A stretch of DNA of 44,317 nucleotides from Spiroplasma endosymbiont of Danaus chrysippus (GTDB lineage: Bacteria > Bacillota_I > Bacilli_A > Mycoplasmatales > VBWQ01): contig NZ_CADDIL010000003.1 in the NCBI RefSeq assembly GCF_902809815.1, positions 1,245 to 45,561 of the forward strand. Reading direction: 5' to 3'. This document shows positions 30,916-41,868 of the stretch, in pieces (position 1 is the first letter of the stretch; each line of letters opens with the position of its first letter). A program made the translations under genes and the position numbers. The notes below the pieces were generated by a model. The model was given only the letters and a program-made list of their open reading frames with translations, ran no database searches and had not been told where the DNA came from.

Positions 30916-31083
30916 ATGCCAAACCCATGAAAAACAGAAGCTAATGGCCCAACAGATTTAAGCAAAGTTGCTAAATGGGAAATTAATGATGTGAATGAAA
31001 CTAGAGAAAGATGAAAAAGAGAAAAAGAAGACGAAAAAAAACAACAAAAACAAAACAAAGCGGGATCTAGTTTGAAAAAATAA
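30916..31083 (+). CDS. Small highly charged protein (55 aa), unknown
   Basis: ATG 30916 follows AAGGAGAAAATTAAAA. The product starts MPNPWKTEANGPTDLSKV and is then a charged helix with many Lys/Glu/Gln, ending QNKAGSSLKK. There is no signal peptide or membrane segment. Two of its three Trp are TGA. A terminator-like hairpin follows at 31150, so it is probably its own transcript. I do not recognise the family; the good ribosome site and clean frame argue that it is real. Confidence 0.6.
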
Positions 31084-31149
31084 ATTTGTTTTAAAAATTA
31101 TATAAAATATAACAAGATATTTGCTCTGTATATGAGTTTTTATTTAAAC

Positions 31150-31192
31150 CTATTACTTTATTATTTTAAAGTAAATAGCTTTTTTATTTTTT
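31150..31192 (+). terminator. Terminator or leader hairpin, type shared with 41812
   Basis: CTATTACTTTA pairs with TAAAGTAAATAG (one bulge), then CTTTTTTATTTTTT. It stands 20 bases before the start of the gene at 31213 and almost repeats the sequence of the hairpin in front of the J-domain/ankyrin gene. It may serve both as terminator of the small upstream gene and as attenuator of the next. Confidence 0.7.
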
Positions 31193-31212
31193 AATCAAAT
31201 AAAGAGAAAAAA

Positions 31213-31683
31213 ATGAAACCGATATTATCAAAAGCCCTAAGTAATATTGTAAAACAAGGTGCATGAATTACTAGAGATGAACCTTTACATCAAAATAAAG
31301 AGAAAATACAGAGAGAATTAATAACATATAAACTAAAATCAGAAAATGTTTTTGTATATAAAACAGAAATTAATAAGGATATTATAATTTATGAATATTT
31401 TTTTGAGAAAATAAAAGATAAAGATAATGGTTCTTGCATTGTGACTAGAATTTATTTTAGTAATGATGAGATATGAGAAAAGATAGTATATATTAATAAT
31501 AAAGAAACTGATGTTGAACAAAAAATAATAGAACAATATAGAGTTTATTTTTGTAAAAAAGAACTTTTAGAAGAAAGTCAATTCATAAAAAATGAAAATG
31601 ATAAGCAAGTAGTTATTAGAAAAAAATCTATTTTAGATTTTAAAAATAAAGAAAATATTAATGGTGTCAATAATAATGATTAA
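31213..31683 (+). CDS. Unknown hydrophilic protein (156 aa), first of a three-frame cassette
   Basis: ATG 31213 follows AAAGAGAAAAAA. The protein is polar and rich in Lys, Glu and Ile, with no membrane segment or known motif. Its middle (IIIYEYFFEKIKDKDNGSCI) suggests a small alpha/beta fold. It stops at TAA 31681, and the same frame continues without an ATG into a membrane domain. Either the stop broke a larger protein or two genes lie end to end. A hairpin leader shared with the J-domain/ankyrin gene precedes it. Confidence 0.6.
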
Positions 31684-31986
31684 AAGATTAAAGAAAGTAA
31701 AAATACTTTAGGTAAACGATTAGGTAGGTGAGTTGGAAAATTTTTTATTTTTGGCTTTGAAACTTATATTTTTGGTGTTGTTTCAGGAATTATTTCTGTT
31801 CTTGCACTTAAAATTTCTTTTGCAATGGCGCTTTGCTGATGAACTCCTGCGGCTTTAGGAATAGCAACACTTACTGCATTGCCTATAAGTTGATGTATAG
31901 TTTTAGCAATTGTAGCAGTATTAGGTGTTCAGATACTAAAAGAATATGGAATTAAACCTTTATTAAAAAAATGTGAAACTTGGTAG
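31684..31986 (+). CDS. Two- to three-helix membrane segment, unknown; start uncertain
   Basis: The frame runs directly on from the TAA of the previous one: basic GKRLGRWVGKFFIF, then hydrophobic FGVVSGIISVLALKISFAMAL and a second stretch LGIATLTALPISWCIVLAI. It ends KKCETW. No ATG, GTG or TTG with a ribosome site is visible at its head; an ATT near 31687 is possible. It may be the C-terminal membrane domain of the 31213 protein separated by a nonsense mutation. The role is unknown; small pore-like or anchor proteins look similar. Confidence 0.45.
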
Positions 31987-32258
31987 AATCAAAAAAAGCA
32001 AAAAAACTAGAAATAGAGGACTTAAAAGAAATAGATTTTCATAATATCAATTCTAGAGTTTTAAAAAACTATTTAAGTTCTCAAAAAAACATACCTTTTG
32101 ATGAAATTAGACCAAGTTTTGAACAAAATATTAATATAATTAAAAATAGAAAATTGTCTCATCAAACTCAAGAAAAATTTGATGCAAAGAGTATTAATAA
32201 TATTCCAATTTCAGCTAATACTTGAAATAAAGTAAAATGTTTATTTCAACATAATTAA
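31980..32258 (+). CDS. Unknown protein (92 aa), third of the cassette
   Basis: TTG 31980 overlaps the stop of the preceding frame by seven bases, implying coupled translation. The sequence is hydrophilic: VESKKAKKLEIEDLKEIDFH, then VLKNYLSSQKN and RPSFEQNINII. One Trp near the end is TGA. No motif is recognised. Together with the two frames before it, it forms a compact unit without housekeeping similarity, most likely accessory or host-interaction genes (inference). Confidence 0.5.
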
Positions 32259-32393
32259 TAAGTTAACAATTTTGTTGATAATAATAAAATTTTAATCTAT
32301 AAAATTAATACTATTTTCTCTTTTCTCTTATTTTATGGCTAATATTCATGTTATTATTACTAAGTAATTAAAAAAATATTAATGAGGTATAAG

Positions 32394-33930
32394 ATGAGTA
32401 TTGTCACAATTGAGAATTTAACACATGCTAATGGTGGAAAAGTTTTATATAAAAACGCCACTTTACAAATTAATAAAGGTGAACATGTGGCATTAATTGG
32501 TATGAATGGTGTTGGTAAAACAACATTATTAAATATTATTAATGGAACAGTATCTGCAGATCATATTAATTTAAATATTCATCCTAAAATTAAAATTGGG
32601 TATTTGGATCAACATCAAAAGGTTAATTTAGAATTAACAGTTTTACAATATTTGCGTGAAAGTTATCAAAAAACTTTTTGAACGTGAACAACAAATGGAA
32701 AACTTATATGCAGAAATGGCTAATAATTAAGTGAAGAGTTATTAACGAAAGCAATGAAAATTCAAGATGAATTGACACACCAAGGATTTGATACTATTAG
32801 TAAAAAAAATTGGTCGTTTAGTTGATGGATTGGGTATTAATTTACAACTTTTAGAACAAACTTTAGGTAGTTTAAGTGGTGGTCAAAGAGCAAAAGTGTT
32901 ATTAGTAAAATTATTATTAAATTAAGATGATTTTTTATTACTTGATGAACCAACTAATTTTTTGGATATTGAACAAATTAATTGATTGGCTAAGTTTTTA
33001 CAAAATTACCCTAGTGCATTTTTATTGGTGTCACATGATCGTAATTTTATTAATACAACATGTAATATTATTTTCGATATTGATAATTATATGATTACTC
33101 GTTATGTTGGTAATTTTGAAAGTTTTTTAGAACAAAAAAGTTTACATCATCGTCAATATGAATCAGCATATTCAAATCAAAAGAAATTAATTGAAAAATT
33201 AGAAACTTATATTAGTAAAAATGCAGCGCGTGCTTCAACTGCTAAAAGTGCTGAATCAAGAAGAAAACAATTATCTAAAATTAATGTTTTAGAAAAACAG
33301 CAAATCCAGTCTCCTTCAAAGTTTTATTTTAAGTATTATAAAACAACAAGTTCAATTGCTGTGCAAGCTAAAAACCTTGAAATAGGTTATCATAAACCAT
33401 TAATTAAGCCACTTACTTTTGTTATTAAGACTGGTAGTAAGTGAGTTGTTAAAGGGTATAATGGAATTGGTAAAACTACTTTCTTGCAAACGTTAGCTGG
33501 TAATATTCCATCACTTGCTGGAAATATTAATTTAGATGATCGAATGCAAGTAGCATATTTTCATCAGACTGAAGTAATGACTAGTACTACTCCATTTAAT
33601 TATTTAAAAGAGTTAGATATTAAATTAAATGATGTTGAGATTAGAAGAATTTTAGCAAGTTTTGGCTTGCGTAGTAATTTAGTAATGAAACCAATGAACT
33701 TACTTTCTGGTGGTGAACAAACTAAGGTTAGATTAGCAGCATTGGCATTAAAACCTTACAACTTATTAATTTTAGATGAACCAACTAATCATATTGATGT
33801 TTTAGCTAAAGAGTCTTTATTAAAAGCATTGCAAGAATTTGAAGGCACTGTATTATTGACAACTCATGATACTAATTTTAATAATAGTTGAGTTAATGGT
33901 GTTTTAGATTTTGAAAAATTAACAAATTAG
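32394..33930 (+). pseudogene. ABC-F family ATPase, decayed
   Basis: Two ATP-binding cassettes of an ABC-F protein (ribosome-associated; translation factor or antibiotic-protection type) are recognisable. Cassette 1 has GMNGVGKTT, LGSLSGGQRAK and LLDEPTNFLD. A linker helix with YESAYSNQKKLIEKLE follows. Cassette 2 has GYNGIGKTT, LLSGGEQTKVRLA and LILDEPTNHID. Lesions are an extra T near 32677, a shift near 32730, an extra A near 32807 and TAA at 32923 in place of a sense codon. The second half is still open. ATG 32394 follows GAGGT. No transmembrane segments, as expected. Confidence 0.9.
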
Positions 33931-33984
33931 TGAAATTAAAATAGTTATTTTTAATATTTAATTTCATTATACATTTAAACAAAT

Positions 33985-34024
33985 AAAAAAACTTATAACT
34001 AAATCTTAGTTATAAGTTTTTTTA
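33985..34024. terminator. Bidirectional terminator
   Basis: ACTTATAACTAA and TTAGTTATAAGT pair perfectly over 12 bases around ATC, with A6 before and T7 after. It lies between the ends of the ABC-F pseudogene (plus) and the RG-rich gene (minus) and can serve both. Confidence 0.9.
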
Positions 34025-34034
34025 TTTGTTTAAA

Positions 34035-34307
34035 TTATCCTTTACGATTACGGTCGTCACGGTCTCGTCTGCTAAATCCACCACTGTTTCCTCAACTAGA
34101 ATCACCACGGTCAGAACGTGGTCTAAAGTTTCCACGATCAGAAGAATTTCTGTCCCCTTGTGTTCTTGCTCCACGTTCAGCAAAACGTTTTTCACGTTCT
34201 TCTGTGATTTTTACAAGTGTTGTTAAACTTGCATTAATAGTAATTACTGTTTCTTTTAAAACTTTAATTTCTTCTAATAATGCTTCTATTGTTTGATTGT
34301 TTTCCAT
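34035..34307 (-). CDS. Small coiled-coil protein with Arg/Gly-rich tail
   Basis: A 90-aa protein from ATG 34307 (GAGG eight bases upstream). Residues 1-45 form a likely coiled coil (ENNQTIEALLEEIKVLKETV..., ITEEREKRFAERG). Residues 46-90 are a low-complexity tail of Arg, Gly, Asp and Ser (DRGNFRPRSDRGD, GGFSRRDRDDRNRKG). Such RG-rich tails often bind RNA or mediate assembly. Base use is richer in G and C than in neighbours because of the Arg CGN codons. The upstream in-frame ATG at 34430 would add a hydrophobic stretch but has no ribosome site. Family unknown. Confidence 0.75.
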
Positions 34308-34518
34308 TAACAATGCCTCTTCTTTCTGGCGCCTAATTGATAAATCTGATAATAATATCTGATATAATGAGATTAATAAGCACTTAATTAAGTATAGCAT
34401 TAAAATTAAAATTGTATAGTATATAGTCATATATTTTATAGTTAAAAATAATTATTATTATGATAACTATTATTTTTTTATTAAATATCTAATAAATAAT
34501 ATTATTAAAATTAGTTTT

Positions 34519-36654
34519 TTATTTTACTAGAGTAATACTTTTAAATTTAAAAGTACGTATACCTTGAAAATCAATTAAATTTTCAATATCAATAGCAGTG
34601 ATAATAAAATGATATGTAGTGTTTTTAATTTTATATGTAAAATCATATTTTAAATTAATTGTTTCAATGTTATTGATGGTAGTTTTAGTCATAGTAATAT
34701 TAGAAGTATTACCTATTTTTTTATTAATGTCGGTTGTGTTATCAGCATCAAAATAAACTTCATAGTTATCTTTAATTCATTGATTATTATTAGCAGTAAT
34801 AATATTTTTAATTCCTAATTTATGACTTTCATCAGTAGTACCAAGTAATAAATTTAAGATATTATTTAGTTGACTGTGTGGTTCAATCATAGTTTTTTGT
34901 AAAATATCAAGTATTGAACCTTGAGTAAAAGTTGGATATTCTGGATCATCTTTATTAATGTGTCCACCTAATGATTTATATAATTCTTCGACATCGGTTG
35001 CTGTTACATCACTTTTATTAATTATGTTTTTTAGAGTAACAATAGTATCATTTTTAAAAATTATTAAGAGACCAGTAGTATTATTAAATAAAAAATTCTC
35101 TAAATCTTGTAAATCAATATTAATACCTTCATTACTTGGGTATTGTTCTGAAATTTTGGTAATTAGATCAGTAATGCTATCAATAATATTTTTAACACTA
35201 TCTGTATTAATTTTTTCGAGAAGAGTAGTAATTAATGGAGTGGGATCATATTTACCATCACCAATAACTCCTCCTAAATCTAGTGCTAATGGTATTGCAT
35301 CGAATTTTGTATTTAATTTGAGATCATAAAGAAATGTATCAAAACCACGAGTTTCTGCTGTAGTTTTACCAAATATGTTTAGAAGTATTTGTTTTAATTT
35401 TTCTGGTTGGTTAATTAAAGATTTTATAGTATTGATAATATCAAGTAAATTATAGCTACCAGCACTTGGCTTTGATGGATAACCATTACCAATTGTTAAG
35501 TTTTTAACACCTTCAGTAATATCTGGCATATCTAATATTCATTTTTTAATAACCGGAATAATTGCTTCAATAATTGTTAAGATATAAAGTGGGTTAGTTA
35601 AAAGATAGGGAAGGTATCTTTCTATATCACTAAAAAAACCCTTATCATCAAAATCAACTTTTGGATCAGTAACTGAACCACTGATATTTATATAATCTGC
35701 AATGATATCACCTAAATAACGTATACTTTTACCATCTTTACCAAAAATTTTATTGTCTTCACTCATTTTTCAAAACAAGTAATTAATTAAAGTTCCACCA
35801 TGATATAAATCATAATCTTGTTTTCATTTTCAATCACTTACTTTGTGACCAGGATAAAGTTTTCATGGTAGAGGTCCAATTGAAGCATGTGGATCTATTT
35901 TTCATTTTCCATTATCATTTCAAGCGCTATAAGGTTGACTACTATCATCTTTTCAATTATTCATAAATTTAATTATTGTTTCTTCATCAGTGGGTGTAGA
36001 AGTTTGTTGATCAGACCAACTACCATTAACTAAATTACCAAATATTCTAGTTAGCGAACTTAAAAAATTAGGACCATAGTTATTAATTAAATTAGCAATT
36101 AATTGTAATCCAGCTGGTAAAGTGCTTAAGTCACCTTGTAATGATTTTAAAAAACTAGAAATGGGGTCCATACCAGCACCTACAACTATATTTTCTAATT
36201 GTGGGTTAGCCATAATTGATATAGTTCTAATATAATCAAGTGATGAAAAAATATCATTAACTTGTTTTTTACTATTGATGGTTTTAGTTAATTCACCTGT
36301 TCCAGAAGCTTTAAAAAAATTATCAGGATTAAAATTATTTACATCAATTTTTCCATTTTCCCCTCAACGTGTTTGTAAATCACCTCAATTATCTAAACTA
36401 GTATTTTTAGTTAAATTATTAATACTACTATTTTTAATTTTTCCCATAATATCATCATTAGTACTACTAGTATCAGCAGTTAACTCTTTTGACATAACCA
36501 TACTTTTAATTAAAGCAGAAGTTTGGTCAGCAAAACTTTTAGCGATACTATTAGTTACACGGTTAACATAAAAATTAAAGGTACAAGCTGATAGAGGTAA
36601 AATAGTGGCACTTGCTATTAAGATAATTCCTAACTTGGTAAATACTTTTTTCAT
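34519..36654 (-). CDS. Large surface lipoprotein (711 aa)
   Basis: One continuous frame with TGA as Trp. ATG 36654 follows AAGGAGAA. The signal peptide MKKVFTKLGIILIASATILP leads to the lipobox LSAC, so the mature protein is Cys-acylated and membrane-anchored. The rest is soluble, Asn- and Leu-rich, with repeated mentions of short Gly-Ile/Leu loops (e.g. DLGGVIGDGKYDPTPL). I recognise no enzymatic motif. It resembles the family of long Spiroplasma lipoproteins found beside FtsX-like permeases. It diverges from the permease gene at 36979, with 324 bases between them, so the two may be a functional pair at the cell surface (inference). Confidence 0.85.
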
Positions 36655-36978
36655 AGCAGTTCTCCTTAAATAAAGTGTTATTTTTGTCAATTTTATTTTA
36701 CTAAAATTTAATACATTTAACTCTGAAAATAATTAAATTCATTTCTTACAAATTGTATCATTACTTATTTTAATTTTAAAATTTATTTAAATAAACAATT
36801 TAAATATGGTAATATATAAAACAGAGAAAAATTAAACATTATAAAAACTATCTATTATTTATTTTAAAATTATCCTATATATTAATTTTGTATAAGTGTG
36901 ATATTATTAATCCATATGTGAACTTAATAATTAAAATTAAATGCAAAATTTTAATTTCAGGAATTAGGGAGAACTGTA
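36655..36978. other. Divergent intergenic region, lipoprotein/permease
   Basis: It must hold promoters in both directions. TATAAA and TATATA hexamers occur (e.g. near 36815 and 36878), and a TTGACA on the minus strand at 36690-36685 lies too close to the lipoprotein start to serve as a clear -35. No hairpin or operator is obvious. Confidence 0.35.
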
Positions 36979-39900
36979 ATGGCAAGGTTAAATAAACGCG
37001 AAAAAGCGAATAATAAAAAAATGGTGTCTAATAATAAAAAAACAAAAAAAAGTTTATTTAAGAATGCGTTGCTATTAAAGCAGACTTTAGTTGCTACATG
37101 AAAAAGTAAATTACAATTAGTTATTTTATTATTACTTAATGCTTTTGCAACTTCGTTGGTTACTGGAAGTTGAATTTCGTACGTTAGAATGATTGAAGGA
37201 AGCAATCAATTAGGATTAAATGATCTTAAGTTTGATGCTGTTTTACCTTATTCACCAGTGTCGCAAGGTATTAAACAAATTGCTAATCAAGCTTTTAGTT
37301 TAAAGTTAGGTCGATTTTATGTTCAAAATGGAACTGATAGTAAAAGCACTAAAGCGCTTTATTTTGATGATACAAAAATAGGGACAGATCAAGAAATCCT
37401 ACCAATCACTAAAGATAACTTAACTATTGATTATACTCGTGATAATGGTAATATTACTGGGTTTAATGATATAAGATGAACAAACCCAGATAATCCTTTA
37501 ATTTTTAATTTGAATAATAATAATGTTAAAGCAAGCATCTATGGTCAATTATTATTAAAATCAAAAAATGCTGCTAATGAAAATTTAAAAAACCATTTTA
37601 AAACAGCAGCAGATGATTTATATCGCGATGTTTTCTTAAAAAAAACAGCACCCAATATTCTTCAATCTATTAATACTTTTATTAAGGAATGGATTACAAA
37701 ACATTCAACAGATCCGATATTAAAGGAAAATGATAATGATAAAGTTACCACTTGAATTTTAGAAAATAAAATAAATTTTAGATCTTCTTCTAATAATGCT
37801 ACTATTCCTGATAGCGTTAATTTGCAAAATCAAACAGAAAGAAATGAACTTTTTATTAAAGTAGTTAAGGAAACTGAAATTGATCCAAGATTAGATAATG
37901 AGTTTGGTACGAATGGTCAATGAATGAGAATTTATCGTAATTTTTCTGCAACAGAATCAGATAGTAACATTTATACTAATTTTACTAATACTTCTATTGG
38001 TTATCATTCACCTTTTAACTATAATATGATTAGTGATGGCACTGAAAGAGACGCTTTTTCTACATATTTAATTCGTGCGGTTGCAGCATTACAAATGCGT
38101 GATTTATATGTTCGTAATCAATTTATTGCCAGTGTTGGAGTAATTAATAATACTCAAATTAATACTAAAATTATTGATATTGGTTTACCTAATGCTTTAA
38201 ATCATACTAATCTAAAAATATTTGAAGGTGTTGCACCAACAAGTAAAAATGAAATAGTTATTACGCCACAATATGCAAGAAAAAATAAAAGTAATAAAGC
38301 GTATAAACCAGGCGATCATATTAATATTAATGGTACTGACTTTATTGTTAGTGGTATTGGTGGTGATGTTTATGATATTTATCCAACAATTAGTGACTTA
38401 GATCCAATTCCCAATACAAGAACTGAATTTATTGCTTATGTTACACCTTCAGCATGAAATGATGGAGATTGATATAAGACAGCAGATAAAACTGATAATA
38501 CTTTAATGTATTTTACAAAATGAAATAATGTTCCTAAAAATAGTATTCATGAATTTGATATTGATTTATTTAATGATTTTTTTCAAAAAACAATATTTAG
38601 TGATAATGGTGTTAATGATTTAAATCAATATGATTATAATAAGTATTTAGTTGAGAAATATGGTAATACAGATCCAACACCACAATCATCTTCTACATAC
38701 CTTATTAATCCAAATCCTGTAGTTACAAGTAGTAATAGTCAGTTTTCACTTTATAATAGTAAAGAAAAGATATTTAATTCAGCAATAATTGCATTTTTAT
38801 TTGCAGCAATAGCAGGAGTATTATTTTTACTAACGGTTGTTATTTTTATTACCACTTTAATTGTTAAAAAAGCAATCCAACATGGACAAGTTTCAATGGG
38901 TATTTTAAAATCAATAGGTTATAAAACATGACAAATTACGATTTCTTATTTGGCATATCCATTATTAACACTATTAATTGCAATTCCAATTGGCTGAATT
39001 GTTGGTCTTGTAATTCAGGTATATTTAACTGAGATTTTTAATACTTTATTTGTTTTACCATATAATGTTTTTAGCTTTGATGTTGTTCCGTTATTTATTT
39101 CAATTGTTTTAATTATTGGTTTTATTACAATTGTTACTTTATTAACTGCCTTTCGTCTTTTAAAACGTGATCCTTTATTTTTAATTAAAAAAGATAGTGA
39201 TTTAGTTTTATGTGTTCCTAAAAGTAGAACTAGCAAGTTTTTACAAAATAATTTTCGTCTTCGTTTTTTATTATCATTATCAAAAACTAGTTGAAAAAAA
39301 ATTTTAGTTACTTCGGGAGTTATTACTTTAGCTTCATTTTCAATTGTAGCAACAACACTAGTTCCTGCCACTATTAATAGTTTAAAAGTTAATTATTTCA
39401 AAACTCAAAAATATAAAAATTATTATGAGTATCAAACACCAATGCCGAATATGCCAATGAGTAAATATGGATTATATTCATGAGATTTTTTTAATCGACC
39501 AAGCGGTGAGAAATATTATCCAACTTATGGTGCTATGCCTTGACCTGAAGATAAAATTGTTTATGATGAGAAAAAGGCACGAGTTGGGTGATATAATCCA
39601 TTATTGTTTAAAAAAGAAAAATTAACTAATAATTTTGCTGATATTTTTACTTTTGATTCATCTTTTCCTGAATCTGAAAGAGCAGAGTTTATAAAAAAAA
39701 TGTCCTTTTATTATCAAGAACAATCAACAGGGACATTAGATCTTAATGATTTAGTTTGATCATATAGTTGATTAGGTGGCAAAGCCTTTAGTAATCAGTT
39801 AATAACTGATTTAAGTAAAGAAGATAATACACCATCAAAAATATTTTCATATAATATTGTTAATTTTGCAAGTGGCCAATTACCTAATATTTTGCAAGTT

Positions 39901-41706
39901 CCCAATCCTGGAGTGCCACCCGGTCCAGAGGCAATTAAAGAAATTTTAAAGCAAGTATTACCGGGTTTTATTCGTCAGAGTATTGATAGTTTACCAAGAA
40001 GACCTAATATTAAAGAAGATCCCTATGATTATTTTAGTATTGGTCATAATACTATTGCTTTTAATCCAAAAACTACTAATAATGGTGATGTTAATGGACC
40101 AGATGAAGAATTAGTAACACAGTTTAAAGTTGGTGTTGATGAAAGTACAAAAATTGCTAAAAAAGAACTAATGGATGTTATTGGTATTAATCCCAATACT
40201 GCGATGTTGGTATTAAAAAATGATGAAGTTAAAGCTTTAAAATATAATGCTAATGCTAATGCTATTCCAATGGTTATCAATCGTGCTTTTCAATCTAAAT
40301 TTGGATTAGATGTTGGTTCACAATTTAGTGGTGTACCACAAGTTAATACTCTATGTTATAAAAATATTGATGGTAAAAGTATTCCTTTACCAAAAGAAAA
40401 TTGATATTACGGTGAAACACCACCAAAAGATTCTTATACTACAAATGGTGGCATTTGATCAAAAAGTGGAACAAAATGAAATTATCGTGGTGATCAAAAA
40501 ATAAAATTATCTGATAATAGTAAAGAATATAGTGATATCCACGGCACTAGGTATAATGGTATGTATGATGAAAAAGGACAACCAATTATAAATAATGAAC
40601 CTAGTACTTGAAATAATGTTAATGATATTTGATTAAAATTGCCTTCTGATATTAGTGATAGTGCTAAAAGTGGTAAAATTCCAACAGCTGATAATGCTAA
40701 AACTATTGATTTTGATTTATCACGTATTTCCGATTCAACAGGTGAATGAATTAGACCTTTTTCATATGATTTGGTAAAGCCATATAATGGATTTGATCCT
40801 AAAGATCCATTAAGTATTTTATTAAACCGCCCAGCAGAATGATTTATGGGAATGGTTAATAATAATATTTTAACTAAAGAAAATAATATTAATGCTGATA
40901 GTTTACAAGCAGATATTAAAAATAACATGCCAACATGATGAAAAAATATTACGGGTAATGATAATCCACTTCATACATATCAAGTTGTGGGAATTCAAGA
41001 TTCTTATGATACTCCTAAAGCCTATGTTGATCAAAAATGAGCTAATGAAATTATGGGTTATAGTTATATTGATGATAATCCTTATTATTCAGGAACGGAT
41101 GTATTTCAATGATTTAATGGTAAGTTAAGTGCTAATGCTAATGTTTTTGATTTAATTGGAAGAATGAGTTTTAAATCAAATTTAGATGATTATACTATTT
41201 ATGCAACCACTAGTTTAAGTGGTAATCAAAATATACCAATGGTCAAAAAAAATTATTTATTATCAAGACAACAAGCAATGCTTACTAAAATGTCAGATAT
41301 TGCTTTCAGTGCTAGTGCTTTATTTATTGTGACAACGATTATTTGTTCAATATTGATTGTTATTATGATTACTGATTTATTTACCGATCAATTTCGTCGT
41401 TTTATGGCTCATATGAAAGCAGAAGGATATACTAATTGAGAAATTAATTCTTTTACTTTAGGTATTTTTACACCTTGAGCATTACTTGGTTATATTGTAG
41501 GGTTTGCCCTAGGTTACCTTGCTATTTATGGTTTAATTAATATTCTTATTAGTTTTATTGGTGTGGCTTTACCATTTACAATAACATGATGAATATTACC
41601 AGTAAGTTTTACCATAATTGGTGGTATATATATATCAATATTTATTATCAATAATCATGAATTAAATAAAATGAATTTAATTGAATTATTAAAATCTGAT
41701 GAATAA
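36979..41706 (+). CDS. Giant FtsX-like ABC transporter permease (1575 aa)
   Basis: ATG 36979 follows AGGGAGA. Architecture: a basic cytoplasmic head (1-40), TM1 at about 45-65 (KLQLVILLLLNAFATSLVTG), an extracellular domain to about 590, three TM helices at 600-720 (AIIAFLFAAIAGVLFLLTVV..., LLTLLIAIPIGWIVG, VPLFISIVLIIGF), another TM near 775, a second large extracellular domain, and three C-terminal TM helices (1440-1560). This double FtsX arrangement matches MacB-type permeases, whose ATPase is encoded separately; no ATPase is adjacent here. Large external domains suggest lipoprotein or substrate handling at the surface. It is probably functionally tied to the divergent lipoprotein. All Trp checked are mostly TGA. 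Confidence 0.88.
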
Positions 41707-41727
41707 AATAAAGTTCACTAAAGAGTG

Positions 41728-41759
41728 TTTGGTAAATTTAAATATTTAAATTTACCAAA
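41728..41759. terminator. Perfect 32-bp palindrome after the permease gene
   Basis: TTTGGTAAATTTAAAT (41728-41743) is followed directly by its exact complement to 41759. It starts 22 bases past the permease stop. As RNA it would form a 14-16-pair hairpin, but without a T tail, so termination is likely yet not certain. A perfect palindrome of this length could also be a protein-binding site. Confidence 0.6.
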
Positions 41760-41811
41760 TTAATAGTCAAATATGTATACTTTATTTAAAAACTAAATAT
41801 AGTTTTTAACT

Positions 41812-41847
41812 CATTACTTTATTTTAAAGTAAATGGGTTTTTTATTT
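41812..41847 (+). terminator. Leader hairpin of the J-domain/ankyrin gene
   Basis: CATTACTTTA pairs with TAAAGTAAATG, then GGTTTTTTATTTT. It is followed 3 bases later by the ribosome site AAAGGAG. It shares the sequence ATTACTTTATT..TTTAAAGTAAAT with the hairpin at 31150. It may attenuate transcription of the gene at 41869. Confidence 0.7.
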
Positions 41848-41868
41848 TGAAAGGAGAAAAAAAGAATT

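Noticed and set aside
34958-35329. Open frame on the plus strand opposite the lipoprotein gene
   Set aside because: It is antisense to a continuous 711-aa lipoprotein frame with signal peptide and lipobox and has no ribosome site of its own.
36957-37205. Minus-strand frame overlapping the permease start
   Set aside because: It is opposite the basic head and first membrane helix of the permease and has no independent support.
39015-40928. Three minus-strand frames opposite the permease gene
   Set aside because: The permease frame is continuous and has clear membrane topology; the antisense frames lack ribosome sites and known motifs.
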